DNA of 49,851 nt, from NCBI GenBank assembly GCA_002454195.1, contig DKIJ01000004.1:4652-54502 (forward strand). The letters are read 5' to 3'. A model generated the notes under the pieces. It saw only the letters and a program-made list of their open reading frames with translations, was not told the origin of the DNA and searched no databases. Below are positions 18,755 through 27,844 of this stretch, piece after piece. Made by a program: the position numbers and the translations under genes. The stretch's first letter is position 1; each line of letters starts with the position of its first letter. Source of the DNA: Flavobacterium sp. UBA6721 (GTDB lineage: Bacteria; Bacteroidota; Bacteroidia; Flavobacteriales; Flavobacteriaceae).

Positions 18755-19717
18755 TTGAAATTAACAAGAGAAATTAAGACTGCGATTTTAGTAATCTCAG
18801 CAATATTATTATTTATTTGGGGTTATAGTTTTTTAAAGGGTAGAGACCTATTTAATAGTTATACAACTTTGTATGCTGAATACGAAAGTGTTGAAGGTTT
18901 ATCGCTTTCTGCTCCTGTCACCATAAATGGATTGGTAATTGGTAAGATTGAACAAATTACAATTGATCCTAATACGGGTAAATTATTGGTGGAGATGCAA
19001 ATTAAAACTGATTTTCCAATTTCTAAAAAGAGTTTGGCAACAATATATGAGCCAGGATTCATCGGAGGAAAGCAAATAGCTATTGAGCCTGATTTTTCAG
19101 ATAAAACAACAATAGAACAAGGCGACAAGTTAGTTGGGAATGTTCGATTAGGGATGACAGAATCTTTAAGTAAAAAATTAGTTCCGCTTCAAGATAAAAT
19201 TGAAAAGCTCTTAGTGAATGCCGATAATATGTTGACTAGCGTGAACACTATATTGGATAAAAACACACAAGAAAACATCAAGAAAAGTCTAGCGGAATTG
19301 AGTAAAACAATGGAACAATTTCATCAAGCTTCTGCGGGTGTTAACTCATTGATTGCTGATAATAAAACACAGATTAAAGGCATGGTTGCTAATTTTAATA
19401 AAGTTTCGGGTAATTTTTCTAAAATTTCTGATTCCATCAATAAAGCTGATTTAGGCAAAACCATAAAAAGTTTAAATACCACATTGGCTAAAGTAAATGG
19501 AATCATGGCAGGTTTAGAAGCAGGAAATGGAAGTATGGGAAAAATGCTTAAAGAGGATGCTTTTTACACCAATTTGTCGAAGACCTCAAAAGAGTTAGAA
19601 TTACTGCTTCAGGATGTACGTTTATATCCTACTCGTTATATCAATGTTTCTCTTTTTGGTAAGAAAAACAAGCCTTACACAGGACCAAATGATTCTATTG
19701 TGAAAGCTAAAAAATAA
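18755..19717 (+). CDS. MlaD/MCE family lipid-transport protein
   Basis: MCE proteins form periplasmic hexameric rings that pass phospholipids between membranes with an ABC transporter. The 320-residue protein starts at a TTG, the only usual start that keeps the N-terminal helix (AILVISAILLFIWGYSFL, residues 10-27). The MCE domain follows (about residues 38-115, VEGLSLSAPVTINGLVIGKI to EPGFIGGKQIAIEPD), then a long helical, coiled-coil-prone tail to about residue 290. No partner MlaE or MlaF gene is in the window. It lies 48 bases after amiC. Confidence 0.9.
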   Translation: MKLTREIKTAILVISAILLFIWGYSFLKGRDLFNSYTTLYAEYESVEGLSLSAPVTINGLVIGKIEQITIDPNTGKLLVEMQIKTDFPISKKSLATIYEPGFIGGKQIAIEPDFSDKTTIEQGDKLVGNVRLGMTESLSKKLVPLQDKIEKLLVNADNMLTSVNTILDKNTQENIKKSLAELSKTMEQFHQASAGVNSLIADNKTQIKGMVANFNKVSGNFSKISDSINKADLGKTIKSLNTTLAKVNGIMAGLEAGNGSMGKMLKEDAFYTNLSKTSKELELLLQDVRLYPTRYINVSLFGKKNKPYTGPNDSIVKAKK

Positions 19718-19723
19718 TATTCG

Positions 19724-21061
19724 ATGAGTTATTTAGACAATATAGTATTTGCAATCGTTTTAGTTGTAAGTATCGGGTATTTTGCTAAAAATGTAAAAAA
19801 AATCATTAGAAATATCAAGCTAGGGCAAAATGTAGACCGTACTGATAATTCGGCAGCAAGATGGAGAAACATGACATTGGTGGCTTTAGGTCAAAAAAAG
19901 ATGTTTACCAGACCCATTCCAGCTTTGTTACATTTTATGTTATATGCTGCTTTTGTTATTACCCAAATTGAACTTTTAGAAATTATTGTTGATGGTTTGT
20001 TTGGAACACATCGTTTCTTTAAAATAAGTTTGGGAGGATTTTATACGTTTCTAATCAGTTTTATAGAAATTCTTTCATTACTGGCCTTAATAGCAACAGT
20101 CCTTTTTTTAATAAGAAGGAATCTTTTAAAATTACCACGCTTAAATAAGGAAGAGTTATTAGGATGGCCAAAAAAAGATGCTAACTTAATTTTAATTATG
20201 GAAATTATTTTAGTGTTGTGCATTTTTACCATGAACGGTACTGACGAAGTGTTGTATTCATTAGGGAATTCACATTTTGAAGGGATAGGTTCGTTTAATT
20301 TTGCTATTTCACAATTTTTAGGTCCTGCTTTTTTTGGAGGTTTGAGTGAAGGTACTTTGCATATTTTAGAAAGAATCGGGTGGTGGGGGCATTTTTTAAT
20401 GGTCATGGCATTTTTAAACTATCTGTATTATTCTAAGCATTTACATATTCTTTTAGCTTTCCCAAATACCTACTTTGCTAATTTAAAACCTCAAGGTGAA
20501 TTTGATAATTTAGAAGCTGTAACTAAAGAGGTAAAATTAATGATGGATCCTAATGCTGATCCATTTGCAGCTCCTGCAGAAGGGGCAGAATTGCCAGCAA
20601 AATTTGGAGCAAGTGATATACAAGATTTAAACTGGGTTCAATTATTAAATGCTTATACATGTACCGAATGCGGTAGATGTTCTTCAGTTTGTCCAGCAAA
20701 TACAACGGGTAAAAAATTATCTCCTCGTAAAATTATGATGGATACTCGTGACAGAATGGAAGAAGTAGGTCGAAATATTGATGCTAATAAAGGTGTTTTT
20801 GTTCCTGATAATAAGTCTTTGCTTAATGATTATATCACACCTGAGGAACTTTGGGCTTGTACTTCATGTAATGCTTGTGTTGAAGAATGTCCAGTAAGCA
20901 TCAGTCCGTTATCAATTATTATGGATATGCGTCGTTATTTAGTAATGGAACAAAGCGCTGCTCCAGCTGCTTTAAATTCAATGATGACTAATGTCGAGAA
21001 CAATGGAGCGCCATGGCCATACAATCAGCAAGACCGATTGAATTGGAAAAACGAATTATAA
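19724..21061 (+). CDS. Membrane-bound 4Fe-4S dicluster protein (heterodisulfide reductase-like)
   Basis: The 445-residue protein has about five N-terminal membrane helices (residues 5-25, 65-90, 105-135, 155-175 and 210-235), like a cytochrome-b-type membrane part. A cytosolic ferredoxin-like domain follows with two clusters: CTECGRCSSVCP near residue 307 and CTSCNACVEECP near residue 376. The downstream gene encodes the CCG-domain half, so the two together resemble HdrD-type or Dld/GlpC-like electron-transfer modules. The electron donor and acceptor are unknown; it probably links a cytosolic redox couple to the quinone pool (inference). It starts 6 bases after mlaD. Confidence 0.87.
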   Translation: MSYLDNIVFAIVLVVSIGYFAKNVKKIIRNIKLGQNVDRTDNSAARWRNMTLVALGQKKMFTRPIPALLHFMLYAAFVITQIELLEIIVDGLFGTHRFFKISLGGFYTFLISFIEILSLLALIATVLFLIRRNLLKLPRLNKEELLGWPKKDANLILIMEIILVLCIFTMNGTDEVLYSLGNSHFEGIGSFNFAISQFLGPAFFGGLSEGTLHILERIGWWGHFLMVMAFLNYLYYSKHLHILLAFPNTYFANLKPQGEFDNLEAVTKEVKLMMDPNADPFAAPAEGAELPAKFGASDIQDLNWVQLLNAYTCTECGRCSSVCPANTTGKKLSPRKIMMDTRDRMEEVGRNIDANKGVFVPDNKSLLNDYITPEELWACTSCNACVEECPVSISPLSIIMDMRRYLVMEQSAAPAALNSMMTNVENNGAPWPYNQQDRLNWKNEL

Positions 21062-21063
21062 TT

Positions 21064-21145
21064 GGTTTGTAGTTTGTAGTTTGTAGTTGGAATGTCATTA
21101 TCTGCAAACAATAAACAAAAAACTACTAACAACAAACAATAAACA
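21064..21145 (+). repeat. Intergenic inverted-repeat leader element B
   Basis: Three tandem TTTGTAG units (21066-21086) form a G/T-rich arm. After a short spacer an A/C-rich arm carries the 13-mer CAAACAATAAACA twice (21105-21117 and 21133-21145) around AACTACTAACAA. The arms are imperfectly complementary. The A/C-rich arm ends 8 bases before the ATG at 21154. The layout matches elements at 4130, 35280 and 39891, although the units differ. Confidence 0.6.
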
Positions 21146-21153
21146 TAAAAAAA

Positions 21154-21945
21154 ATGTCAGAAAATTTGATAGTACCTACAATGGCCGAAATGCTGGCCCA
21201 AGGAAAACAACCTGAAGTTTTATTTTGGGTAGGTTGTGCAGGAAGTTTTGACGATAGAGCCAAGAAAATTACAAAGGCTTTTGTGCGTATTTTAAATAGT
21301 GCCAATGTCTCTTTTGCTGTTTTAGGAACGGAAGAAAGTTGCACCGGAGATCCGGCAAAAAGAGCAGGAAATGAATTTTTGTTTCAAATGCAGGCAATGA
21401 TGAATATTGAAGTGCTTAATGCTTATGAAGCAAAAAAAATTGTTACTGCTTGCCCGCATTGTTTTAATACTTTAAAAAATGAGTATCCTGAATTAGGAGG
21501 AAAATACGAAGTGGTTCATCATACGGAATTTTTAAAGTCGTTGTTGAATGATGGACGATTAACTATCGAAGGAGGTCAGTTTAAAGGTAAGAAAATCACT
21601 TTTCACGATCCTTGTTATTTAGGAAGAGCGAATAAAATATATGAAGCACCTCGAGATTTAATTGAAAAATTAGATGTTGAATTGGTTGAAATGAAACGTT
21701 CTAAAGCTAATGGATTGTGTTGTGGAGCAGGAGGAGCACAGATGTTTAAGGATGCCGAAAAAGGCAATAAAGAAATAAACATCGAAAGAACGGAAGATGC
21801 ACTTGAAACCACTCCTGATATTATTGCAACAGGATGTCCATTTTGTAATACCATGATGACAGATGGAATTAAGCATAAAGAAAAAGAAGGAGAAGTGAAA
21901 GTGATGGATATTGCTGAGTTAATCGCTAATGCACAGGATTTATAG
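21154..21945 (+). CDS. CCG-domain (Fe-S)-binding protein, HdrB/HdrD-like
   Basis: The 263-residue cytosolic protein has two cysteine-rich CCG-type motifs: CPHCFNTLKNEYPELGGKYE near residue 103, and HDPCYLGRANKIYEAPR near residue 150 leading to LCCGAGGAQMF near residue 189, then GCPFCNTMM near residue 229. Such domains bind a noncubane Fe-S cluster or serve disulfide/quinone redox chemistry in HdrB, GlpC and LutA/LldE-type proteins. It pairs with the membrane dicluster protein upstream, probably as one complex. The leader between the two genes carries inverted-repeat element B. Confidence 0.88.
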   Translation: MSENLIVPTMAEMLAQGKQPEVLFWVGCAGSFDDRAKKITKAFVRILNSANVSFAVLGTEESCTGDPAKRAGNEFLFQMQAMMNIEVLNAYEAKKIVTACPHCFNTLKNEYPELGGKYEVVHHTEFLKSLLNDGRLTIEGGQFKGKKITFHDPCYLGRANKIYEAPRDLIEKLDVELVEMKRSKANGLCCGAGGAQMFKDAEKGNKEINIERTEDALETTPDIIATGCPFCNTMMTDGIKHKEKEGEVKVMDIAELIANAQDL

Positions 21946-22020
21946 ACTAAATTTATAAGTTTTATTATTGAAGTCATTACATCTGAAATCTAAAATCAAC
22001 AATTTAAAAACAAAATCAAA

Positions 22021-22503
22021 ATGTACGTACCATTTGAAAATTTACCAGAAGATTCCAGAATTTGGATTTATCAATCGAATAGAAAGTTTTCGGATGCCGA
22101 AATTTCAGAAATAACGAATGATTTAGAATTGTTTTTGAACGGATGGGCGGCACACGGAACCAGTTTAGAAGCTTCTTATCAAATTAAATACAATCGTTTT
22201 ATTATCATAGTAGTCAATCAAGAAGTACAGGCTGCAACAGGATGTTCCATTGATGCATCAGTTGCGTTTATTCAAAAATTAGAGCAAAAGTATAGTGTTG
22301 ATTTGTTAGATAAAATGAATGTTACTTTCAAACTAGGTGAACATATTGCTCATAAACCTTTGATTGATTTCAAGAAAATGGTAAAGGATAAAGCGGTTAC
22401 TCAAAATACAATTGTATTCAATAATTTGATTAATACTATTCAGGAATATAATGATTCTTGGGAAGTGCCCGCGATAGACAGCTGGCATAGCCGTTTCTTT
22501 TAA
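22021..22503 (+). CDS. Conserved protein of unknown function (often labelled ABC transporter ATPase)
   Basis: The 160-residue soluble protein belongs to a Bacteroidota family that databases often label ABC transporter ATPase. I see no Walker A (GxxxxGK), Walker B or LSGGQ motif, so that label has no support in the sequence. The central segment QAATGCSIDASVAFIQKLEQ near residue 73 looks like the conserved core. It follows the two Fe-S genes on the same strand, 75 bases after the second, and ends with WHSRFF. Confidence 0.75.
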   Translation: MYVPFENLPEDSRIWIYQSNRKFSDAEISEITNDLELFLNGWAAHGTSLEASYQIKYNRFIIIVVNQEVQAATGCSIDASVAFIQKLEQKYSVDLLDKMNVTFKLGEHIAHKPLIDFKKMVKDKAVTQNTIVFNNLINTIQEYNDSWEVPAIDSWHSRFF

Positions 22504-22524
22504 ACCAAATTAAAATATTCTTTT

Positions 22525-24491
22525 ATGAAAAATAGAGACATCAGGATTATACTTCTTTATGTCTTATTTTTTTTGTAGCAGCATGTAGTACAACAAAAAG
22601 GAATAAGCAGGAAGTAGTTATTTCTAAAAATCCGCTAACTGCCAAAGTTGTAACTGATGAATTTCACATAGAACATTTGTCCGGAGAAGAATTAAATCAG
22701 TTGTATGAAGAATTTAATTCAGTAAAAACAACAGCTTTACAGTATGAATTATATGAAAAAGTAATTACGGTTTTAAAAAATTCTAATTCGGTTTTACCAA
22801 TAAAAAATTTTGAGAATCAGAAAATCGCCTATGTGAAATTAGGGGATGCTTCTAATGATTCCTTTCTTGAAACGCTTAGAAAATATACTGAAGTAACTGA
22901 AATTAGTGATACAGACTTAAATAGTTTGCAGGCAAAATTAAAAGGATTTTCAACCGTAATTATTGGTTATCATAAATCAGATGCTTTATGGAAAGACCAG
23001 ATATTTTCTAAAGAAGAATTAAATAAAATTACCTTTTTAGCTCAAAACAATCAGGTAATTTTAGATGTATTTGCATCACCTTCTACTTTATTATCCATCA
23101 AGGATTTTAGTACTGTTGAAGGATTAATTGTTTCTTATCAAAACAATGCTGTTGCCCAGGTTGTTTCGGCTGAATTGATTTTTGGTGCAATTAGTTCGCA
23201 AGGGAAATTACCCATTCATTTATCTTCTGATTTTCATGAGAATTTTGGTTTAACAACTGAAAAATTAGATGTTTTAGGCTTTTCTACTCCTGAAAATGTC
23301 GGAATGAAAACGGAGGTTTTATCTAAAATTGAAGGGATAGCCCAAAAAGCAATGGATAAAAAAATGACTCCGGGGATGCAAATTCTTGTCGCTCGAAAAG
23401 GAAAAGTTATTTATCAAAAGGCTTTTGGTTTTCATTCGTATCAAAATGATTTAAAAGTATCTAATTCGGATATTTACGATTTGGCTTCGTTGACTAAAAT
23501 TATAGCGACTTTGCCTAATGTGATGCAGCAATACGATCAAAAAAAGTTAACTATGGAAACGACTTTGGATTCGTTGCTGCCAGTTTTTAAGAACACTAAT
23601 AAAAAAGATATTACATTCAAAGAATTGTTATCACATTATGCCCGTTTACAAGCTTGGTATCCATTTTACAAGAATACCATCGATAGAAAAGGAAATCCTA
23701 AAGAGGCTTATTATCGAAAAGTAGGTGATGCCAATTTTTCTATCAAAATTGCCGATAATTTGTATTTGCGTACCGATTATCAGGATAATATTATGAAGAT
23801 AATTGCCGAAAGTAAACTTTTACCCCAAAGGGTTTACAAATACAGTGATTTTACTTTTATGATTTTAAAAACATATTTGGAACATGCTACAGGAAAACGA
23901 TTGGATATTTTATCTGCTGAAAATTTCTTTCAGCCAATGGGTTTAAATAATTCCATGTATAATCCAATAGAGAAAATCAATAAAAACCGTATTGTGCCAA
24001 CAGAGGTAGATACTTATTTTAGGCATCAGATTGTGCAAGGTTATGTATATGATCTAGGAGCAGCCATGCAAGGAGGAATAGGAGGACATGCTGGATTATT
24101 TTCAAATAGTATGGATGTTGCTAAAATGATGCAACTGTATTTGCAGAAAGGAAGTTATGGTGGCAAACGTTTTTTTTCAGAACAAACATTTGATGAATTT
24201 AACAACTGTTATTATTGTTCGCATGGAAATAGAAGAGGAATTGGTTTTGACAAACCACAATTAGGTGATTCTGGACCTACTTGTGGGTGTGCATCGATGA
24301 CTAGTTTTGGTCATACTGGTTTTACAGGAACGATGGCTTGGGCTGATCCTGAAAAGGAAATTGTGTATGTTTTTCTATCCAATCGTACTTTTCCTAACGA
24401 GGCAGAGAATAAATTATCGAAAGAAAATATAAGAGAAGATATTCAATCGATTATCTATGAGGTAATTGATGCTTCTATTGATGACAAATAA
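22525..24491 (+). pseudogene. Frameshifted lipoprotein: GH3 remnant fused to a serine beta-lactamase-like domain
   Basis: Intact relatives in Flavobacterium are about 970 residues: lipoprotein or secreted signal, GH3 catalytic domain, GH3 C-terminal domain, beta-lactamase-like serine hydrolase. Here the ATG at 22525 opens a lipoprotein signal that hits TAG at 22576 after eight T (22567-22574). One more T would join it to VAAC-S, a good lipobox, and to the long frame open to 24491. The GH3 catalytic domain (about 350 residues) is absent: some 35 residues after the Cys the sequence enters the GH3 C-terminal domain (LNQLYEEFNSVKTTALQYEL). The hydrolase domain keeps SLTK (SxxK), YSD and HTG motifs. 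A TTG at 22677 would give a 604-residue protein without signal. It may be decayed, phase-variable or an assembly error. Confidence 0.8.
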
Positions 24492-24568
24492 ATAGGAAAC
24501 TAGTTTTAGTTTTCTTTTAAGAAAAGACACTCTTATTTTTATTAATTTAGGCGTATTAAAAATTACAG

Positions 24569-25735
24569 ATGAAAATAGCAATTGTTTGTTATCCAACCTT
24601 TGGTGGAAGTGGTGTAGTCGCTACAGAATTAGGTTTAGAGTTAGCTCGTTTAGGACAAGAAGTTCATTTTATAACCTACAGTCAGCCAGTGCGTTTGGCT
24701 TTATTGAATCCAAATGTGTATTATCATGAAGTAAACGTTCCAGAATATCCTTTGTTTCATTATCAACCTTATGAATTAGCTCTATCAAGTAAATTAGTTG
24801 ATATGGTTAAATTGTACAAAATTGAAGTTTTGCACGTGCATTATGCAATTCCTCATGCTTATGCGGGTTATATGGCAAAGCAAATGCTAAAGAACGAGGG
24901 AATAGAAATTCCAATGATAACTACTTTGCATGGTACTGATATTACTTTGGTTGGAAATCACCCACATTACAAGCCGGCAGTGAGTTTTAGTATCAATAAA
25001 TCAGATGTGGTAACTTCTGTTTCTCAAAGTTTGAAAGACGATACGTATAAGTTATTTAAAATCAAGAGAGATATTCATGTGATTCCAAATTTTATCGAAT
25101 TGGATAAAAGCAGAGAATTTACAGGACCATGTCAGCGTTCTTTGATAGCTAAAAAAGAAGAGCGTATTATTACACATATCAGTAATTTTAGAAAGGTGAA
25201 ACGAATTCCTGATATTATTCGAATATTTCACAAAATTCAGCAACAAATACCTGCTAAACTATTAATGGTAGGTGATGGTCCTGAAAAAGAAAAAGCCGAA
25301 TATTTGTGCCAGGAATTAGGAATATTAGACAAGGTAATTTTCTTTGGAAACAGTAACGAAATCGATAAGATTTTAAGTAATTCGGATTTATTTTTATTGC
25401 CATCAGAAACCGAAAGTTTTGGATTAGCAGCATTAGAAGCAATGGCGTGGGGGGTTCCTGTAATTTCAAGTAATTCAGGAGGTTTACCAGAAGTTAATTT
25501 TGATGGCGTTTCGGGTTATTTGAGTAATGTAGGTGAAATTGACGAAATGGCTCAAAATGCCCTGAAAATCCTAAAAGAGGATACTGTTTTGTGTCAATTT
25601 AAGAAAAACGCTTTATCGGTAGCAAATAAATTTGATATCAAACTTATTTTGCCTTTGTATATTGAAATCTATGAAAAGGCGATTAAGAAGTATCAAAAAA
25701 AATCCAAACATTTGTCTAAACCAGAGCACGATTAA
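24569..25735 (+). CDS. bshA: N-acetyl-alpha-D-glucosaminyl L-malate synthase
   Basis: BshA is the GT4 glycosyltransferase that joins UDP-GlcNAc and L-malate in the first step of bacillithiol synthesis. The 388-residue protein starts IVCYPTFGGSGVVATELG, the family signature. It continues with HVHYAIPHAYAGYMAKQML, TTLHGTDITLVG, a nucleotide-sugar site at LMVGDGPEKEKAE near residue 230, and ESFGLAALEAMAWGVPVIS near residue 273 with the E-x7-E motif. Bacillithiol is the main low-molecular-weight thiol of Bacteroidota. bshB and bshC are not in the window. A PrcB lipoprotein gene follows 12 bases later. Confidence 0.95.
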   Translation: MKIAIVCYPTFGGSGVVATELGLELARLGQEVHFITYSQPVRLALLNPNVYYHEVNVPEYPLFHYQPYELALSSKLVDMVKLYKIEVLHVHYAIPHAYAGYMAKQMLKNEGIEIPMITTLHGTDITLVGNHPHYKPAVSFSINKSDVVTSVSQSLKDDTYKLFKIKRDIHVIPNFIELDKSREFTGPCQRSLIAKKEERIITHISNFRKVKRIPDIIRIFHKIQQQIPAKLLMVGDGPEKEKAEYLCQELGILDKVIFFGNSNEIDKILSNSDLFLLPSETESFGLAALEAMAWGVPVISSNSGGLPEVNFDGVSGYLSNVGEIDEMAQNALKILKEDTVLCQFKKNALSVANKFDIKLILPLYIEIYEKAIKKYQKKSKHLSKPEHD

Positions 25736-25747
25736 TACCATTAGAAA

Positions 25748-26179
25748 ATGAAAAAGAGTATTTTATTAGTATCTGTTGCTGTATTATTCTTGTTTTCTTG
25801 TAAATCAACAACAAATACTAATGGGAAAAAAGTCCTTTATGAAGTATTACTACAGCAAAATGATGGTGGGGGAAATATTAATTTCTACGAAATTCTAACA
25901 GAGGCGAAAGAGATTAAAATGTTGCAAAATGATAAAAAGTTGAAAGGAAAAATCAGTACGGATGATTTGCAACAGTCTAACTTTGTAATTCTTAATATGG
26001 GGCAAAAACCTACTGGTGGTTATGCAATAACAGTAGAAAGTGTTACTGAAACTGATAAAAATATTGTTATTAAGGTCAAAGAAATTAATCCAGATTCAGG
26101 AGCTATGCTTACACAAAGTATTACTTATCCTTATACGGTAGTCAAAATTAACTCGAAAAAACCTATTACAGTACAATAA
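25748..26179 (+). CDS. PrcB-domain lipoprotein
   Basis: The 143-residue protein has a lipoprotein signal (MKKSILLVSVAVLFLFSC, lipid-modified Cys at 18) and a C-terminal PrcB domain (about residues 75-140; PTGGYAITVESVTE is the conserved strand-turn). PrcB was named in Treponema as a subunit that modulates the serine protease PrtP (dentilisin). Here no protease gene is adjacent, so the partner is unknown. It is close behind bshA and ends at a terminator whose stem begins within its stop codon. Confidence 0.82.
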   Translation: MKKSILLVSVAVLFLFSCKSTTNTNGKKVLYEVLLQQNDGGGNINFYEILTEAKEIKMLQNDKKLKGKISTDDLQQSNFVILNMGQKPTGGYAITVESVTETDKNIVIKVKEINPDSGAMLTQSITYPYTVVKINSKKPITVQ

Positions 26180-26208
26180 AAAATGCCACTATTTCTAGTG
26201 GCATTTTT
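26179..26208. terminator. Bidirectional terminator between PrcB and beta-barrel genes
   Basis: A perfect 13-base stem (AAAAATGCCACTA / TAGTGGCATTTTT) with a TTTC loop lies between convergent genes. The A and T flanks let it work on both strands. Confidence 0.9.
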
Positions 26209-26226
26209 GGTCGTAGTAATTGTGTA

Positions 26227-26715
26227 TTAGAATGTGAATCTGATTCCTAGAGCAAGGTCTGGACCAAAGTTGTCACCATAATAGTTGTCAGAAAAATACA
26301 ATTCAGGACGGATATCTAATGAAAGTTGGATTGGCACTTCATCAAATTTGTACTCAATACCTAAATCACCAGCTACAAATGCATATGTTTTACTGTCATC
26401 TACTCCAGGTGCATCAATACTCCAGTTTCCAACACCTCCACCTACACCAGCGTACCAGTTGAAACCTCCGTCAATGTTCCAAACCCATTGGTAAACACCT
26501 GTTAATTTGAATGCGTCCACGTTGTTGCTGTTTCTCCATCCCAAATCTAATTCTAAACGGTTGTTGTCAGACAATCCTCTTTGGTATGAAAGCTCACCAC
26601 CAAATCCATCATTGTCACCTAAACGTAAACCTAAAGCGTTTTTTGAAATTTCCTGTGCTTGAGTGCTAAATGCTAATCCCATTAGCATAAAAGCTGATAA
26701 AATAATTTTTTTCAT
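26227..26715 (-). CDS. Small outer-membrane beta-barrel protein
   Basis: The 162-residue protein has a signal peptide (ends ...STQAQ, residue 20) and then about eight short amphipathic strands with Gly/aromatic alternation (GGELSYQRGL, RLELDLGWRN, FNWYAGVGGGVGNW). It ends in the sequence LGIRFTF, whose terminal Phe is the usual recognition signal for the BAM complex. The size fits an 8-strand OmpX/OmpW-like barrel. No ligand-binding motif is visible. It is transcribed alone from the region at about 26720-26800 and shares a terminator with the convergent PrcB gene. Confidence 0.82.
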   Translation of the reverse strand: MKKIILSAFMLMGLAFSTQAQEISKNALGLRLGDNDGFGGELSYQRGLSDNNRLELDLGWRNSNNVDAFKLTGVYQWVWNIDGGFNWYAGVGGGVGNWSIDAPGVDDSKTYAFVAGDLGIEYKFDEVPIQLSLDIRPELYFSDNYYGDNFGPDLALGIRFTF

Positions 26716-26832
26716 AATTAAAGTTTTGTTTCTTGTAAATCTACAACTAATATTTAACGTAAAATTTATTATAAAAGTATACTATTTTGTAGAATTTCCT
26801 GTTTTTTTAAGTCAGAAAGTAAATACATAATT

Positions 26833-27666
26833 TTATTTAGGAAAAATGATCGACGCAATGAGTTGTTCCCCAGTAGGTTCATCTTTTTCGTGACTGCTTT
26901 TAGTTTCTGTGAATTCTGACTCCTGATAATAAAATAATTTCCATTTTTTTCTATTGTATTCTAAAGCGGTTAAATTTTCAACCCAATCTCCGGAATTTAA
27001 ATAGGTAGTTGAACCGTTTTTGTTTTCTTTTTTGATGATTTTTGGTTCGTGAATATGCCCGCATAGTACATAATCGTATTGGTTTTCGATGGCTAATTCG
27101 GCAGCGGTTTCTTCAAAATCTGAAATATGTTTCACCGCTTTTTTTACACTAGCTTTGATTTTTTTAGAAAAAGAGTAGGGTTCTTGACCTATTTTTTTTA
27201 GACACCAATTAATAAATCGATTCATAAGAATTAAGTAATCATAACCTAAACCACCTAATTTAGCAATCCATTTAGCGTGATTAACAGAAGCATCAAATAC
27301 ATCTCCGTGGAAAATCCAAGCTTTTTTATCGTTTAATTCTAAAACAATTTTATCGGCTAATATAAAGTTTCCCATATTCATTTCGGTAAACTTTCGAAGC
27401 ATTTCGTCATGGTTACCCGTAATATAATATACTTTGGTTCCTTTAGAAGCAAAGCTTATTATTTTTTGAATAACTTTTAAATGAGATTTGGGGAAATAGG
27501 ATTTTCTAAATTGCCAGATATCAATAATATCGCCATTTAAAACTAAAATTTCAGGTTTTATAGACGATAAATAGTTGTTTAATTCTTTGGCGTGGCTTCC
27601 GTAAGTCCCAAGGTGAACATCGGAAAGTACAACTACTTCAACTTTTCTTTTTTTCAATTGATTCAA
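26833..27666 (-). CDS. LpxH-like UDP-2,3-diacylglucosamine diphosphatase family metallophosphoesterase
   Basis: The 277-residue calcineurin-like phosphoesterase has all metal motifs: LSDVHLGTYG (D-x-H) near residue 15, LNGDIIDIW (GD) near residue 43, TGNHDE (GNHD) near residue 80, FHGDVFD near residue 118 and LCGHIHEP (GHxH) near residue 195. Homologs in Bacteroidota are annotated as UDP-2,3-diacylglucosamine diphosphatase, which makes lipid X in lipid A synthesis. The C-terminal 40 residues are Glu/Lys rich. The function is inferred from the family because other phosphoesterases of this type exist. It is divergent from aroC. Confidence 0.85.
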   Translation of the reverse strand: MNQLKKRKVEVVVLSDVHLGTYGSHAKELNNYLSSIKPEILVLNGDIIDIWQFRKSYFPKSHLKVIQKIISFASKGTKVYYITGNHDEMLRKFTEMNMGNFILADKIVLELNDKKAWIFHGDVFDASVNHAKWIAKLGGLGYDYLILMNRFINWCLKKIGQEPYSFSKKIKASVKKAVKHISDFEETAAELAIENQYDYVLCGHIHEPKIIKKENKNGSTTYLNSGDWVENLTALEYNRKKWKLFYYQESEFTETKSSHEKDEPTGEQLIASIIFPK

Positions 27667-27820
27667 TTAATTTGTTGTTATGCAAATTAACGCTGATGAT
27701 GTAAATTCATCTTAAAGTTAAGGTTAATAAAAAAGGTTTCTATGTAAACAAATAGTGCAAATTTATCCCTCATTTTAAAAATCTTTAAATCTTTAATTTT
27801 TAAAGCTAAAACTAAAATAG

Positions 27821-27828
27821 TACTTTTG
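27821..27828 (+). promoter_or_regulatory. Candidate -7 box for aroC
   Basis: TACTTTTG fits TAnnTTTG and ends 16 bases before the aroC ATG. No clean TTG at the -33 position. Confidence 0.35.
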
Positions 27829-27844
27829 TTCAAAATTATTTATA

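Noticed and set aside
21960..22020. Fifth leader element upstream of the gene at 22021
   Set aside because: Units such as ATCTGAAATCTAAAATCAAC resemble an A/C-rich right arm, but I could find no complementary left arm.
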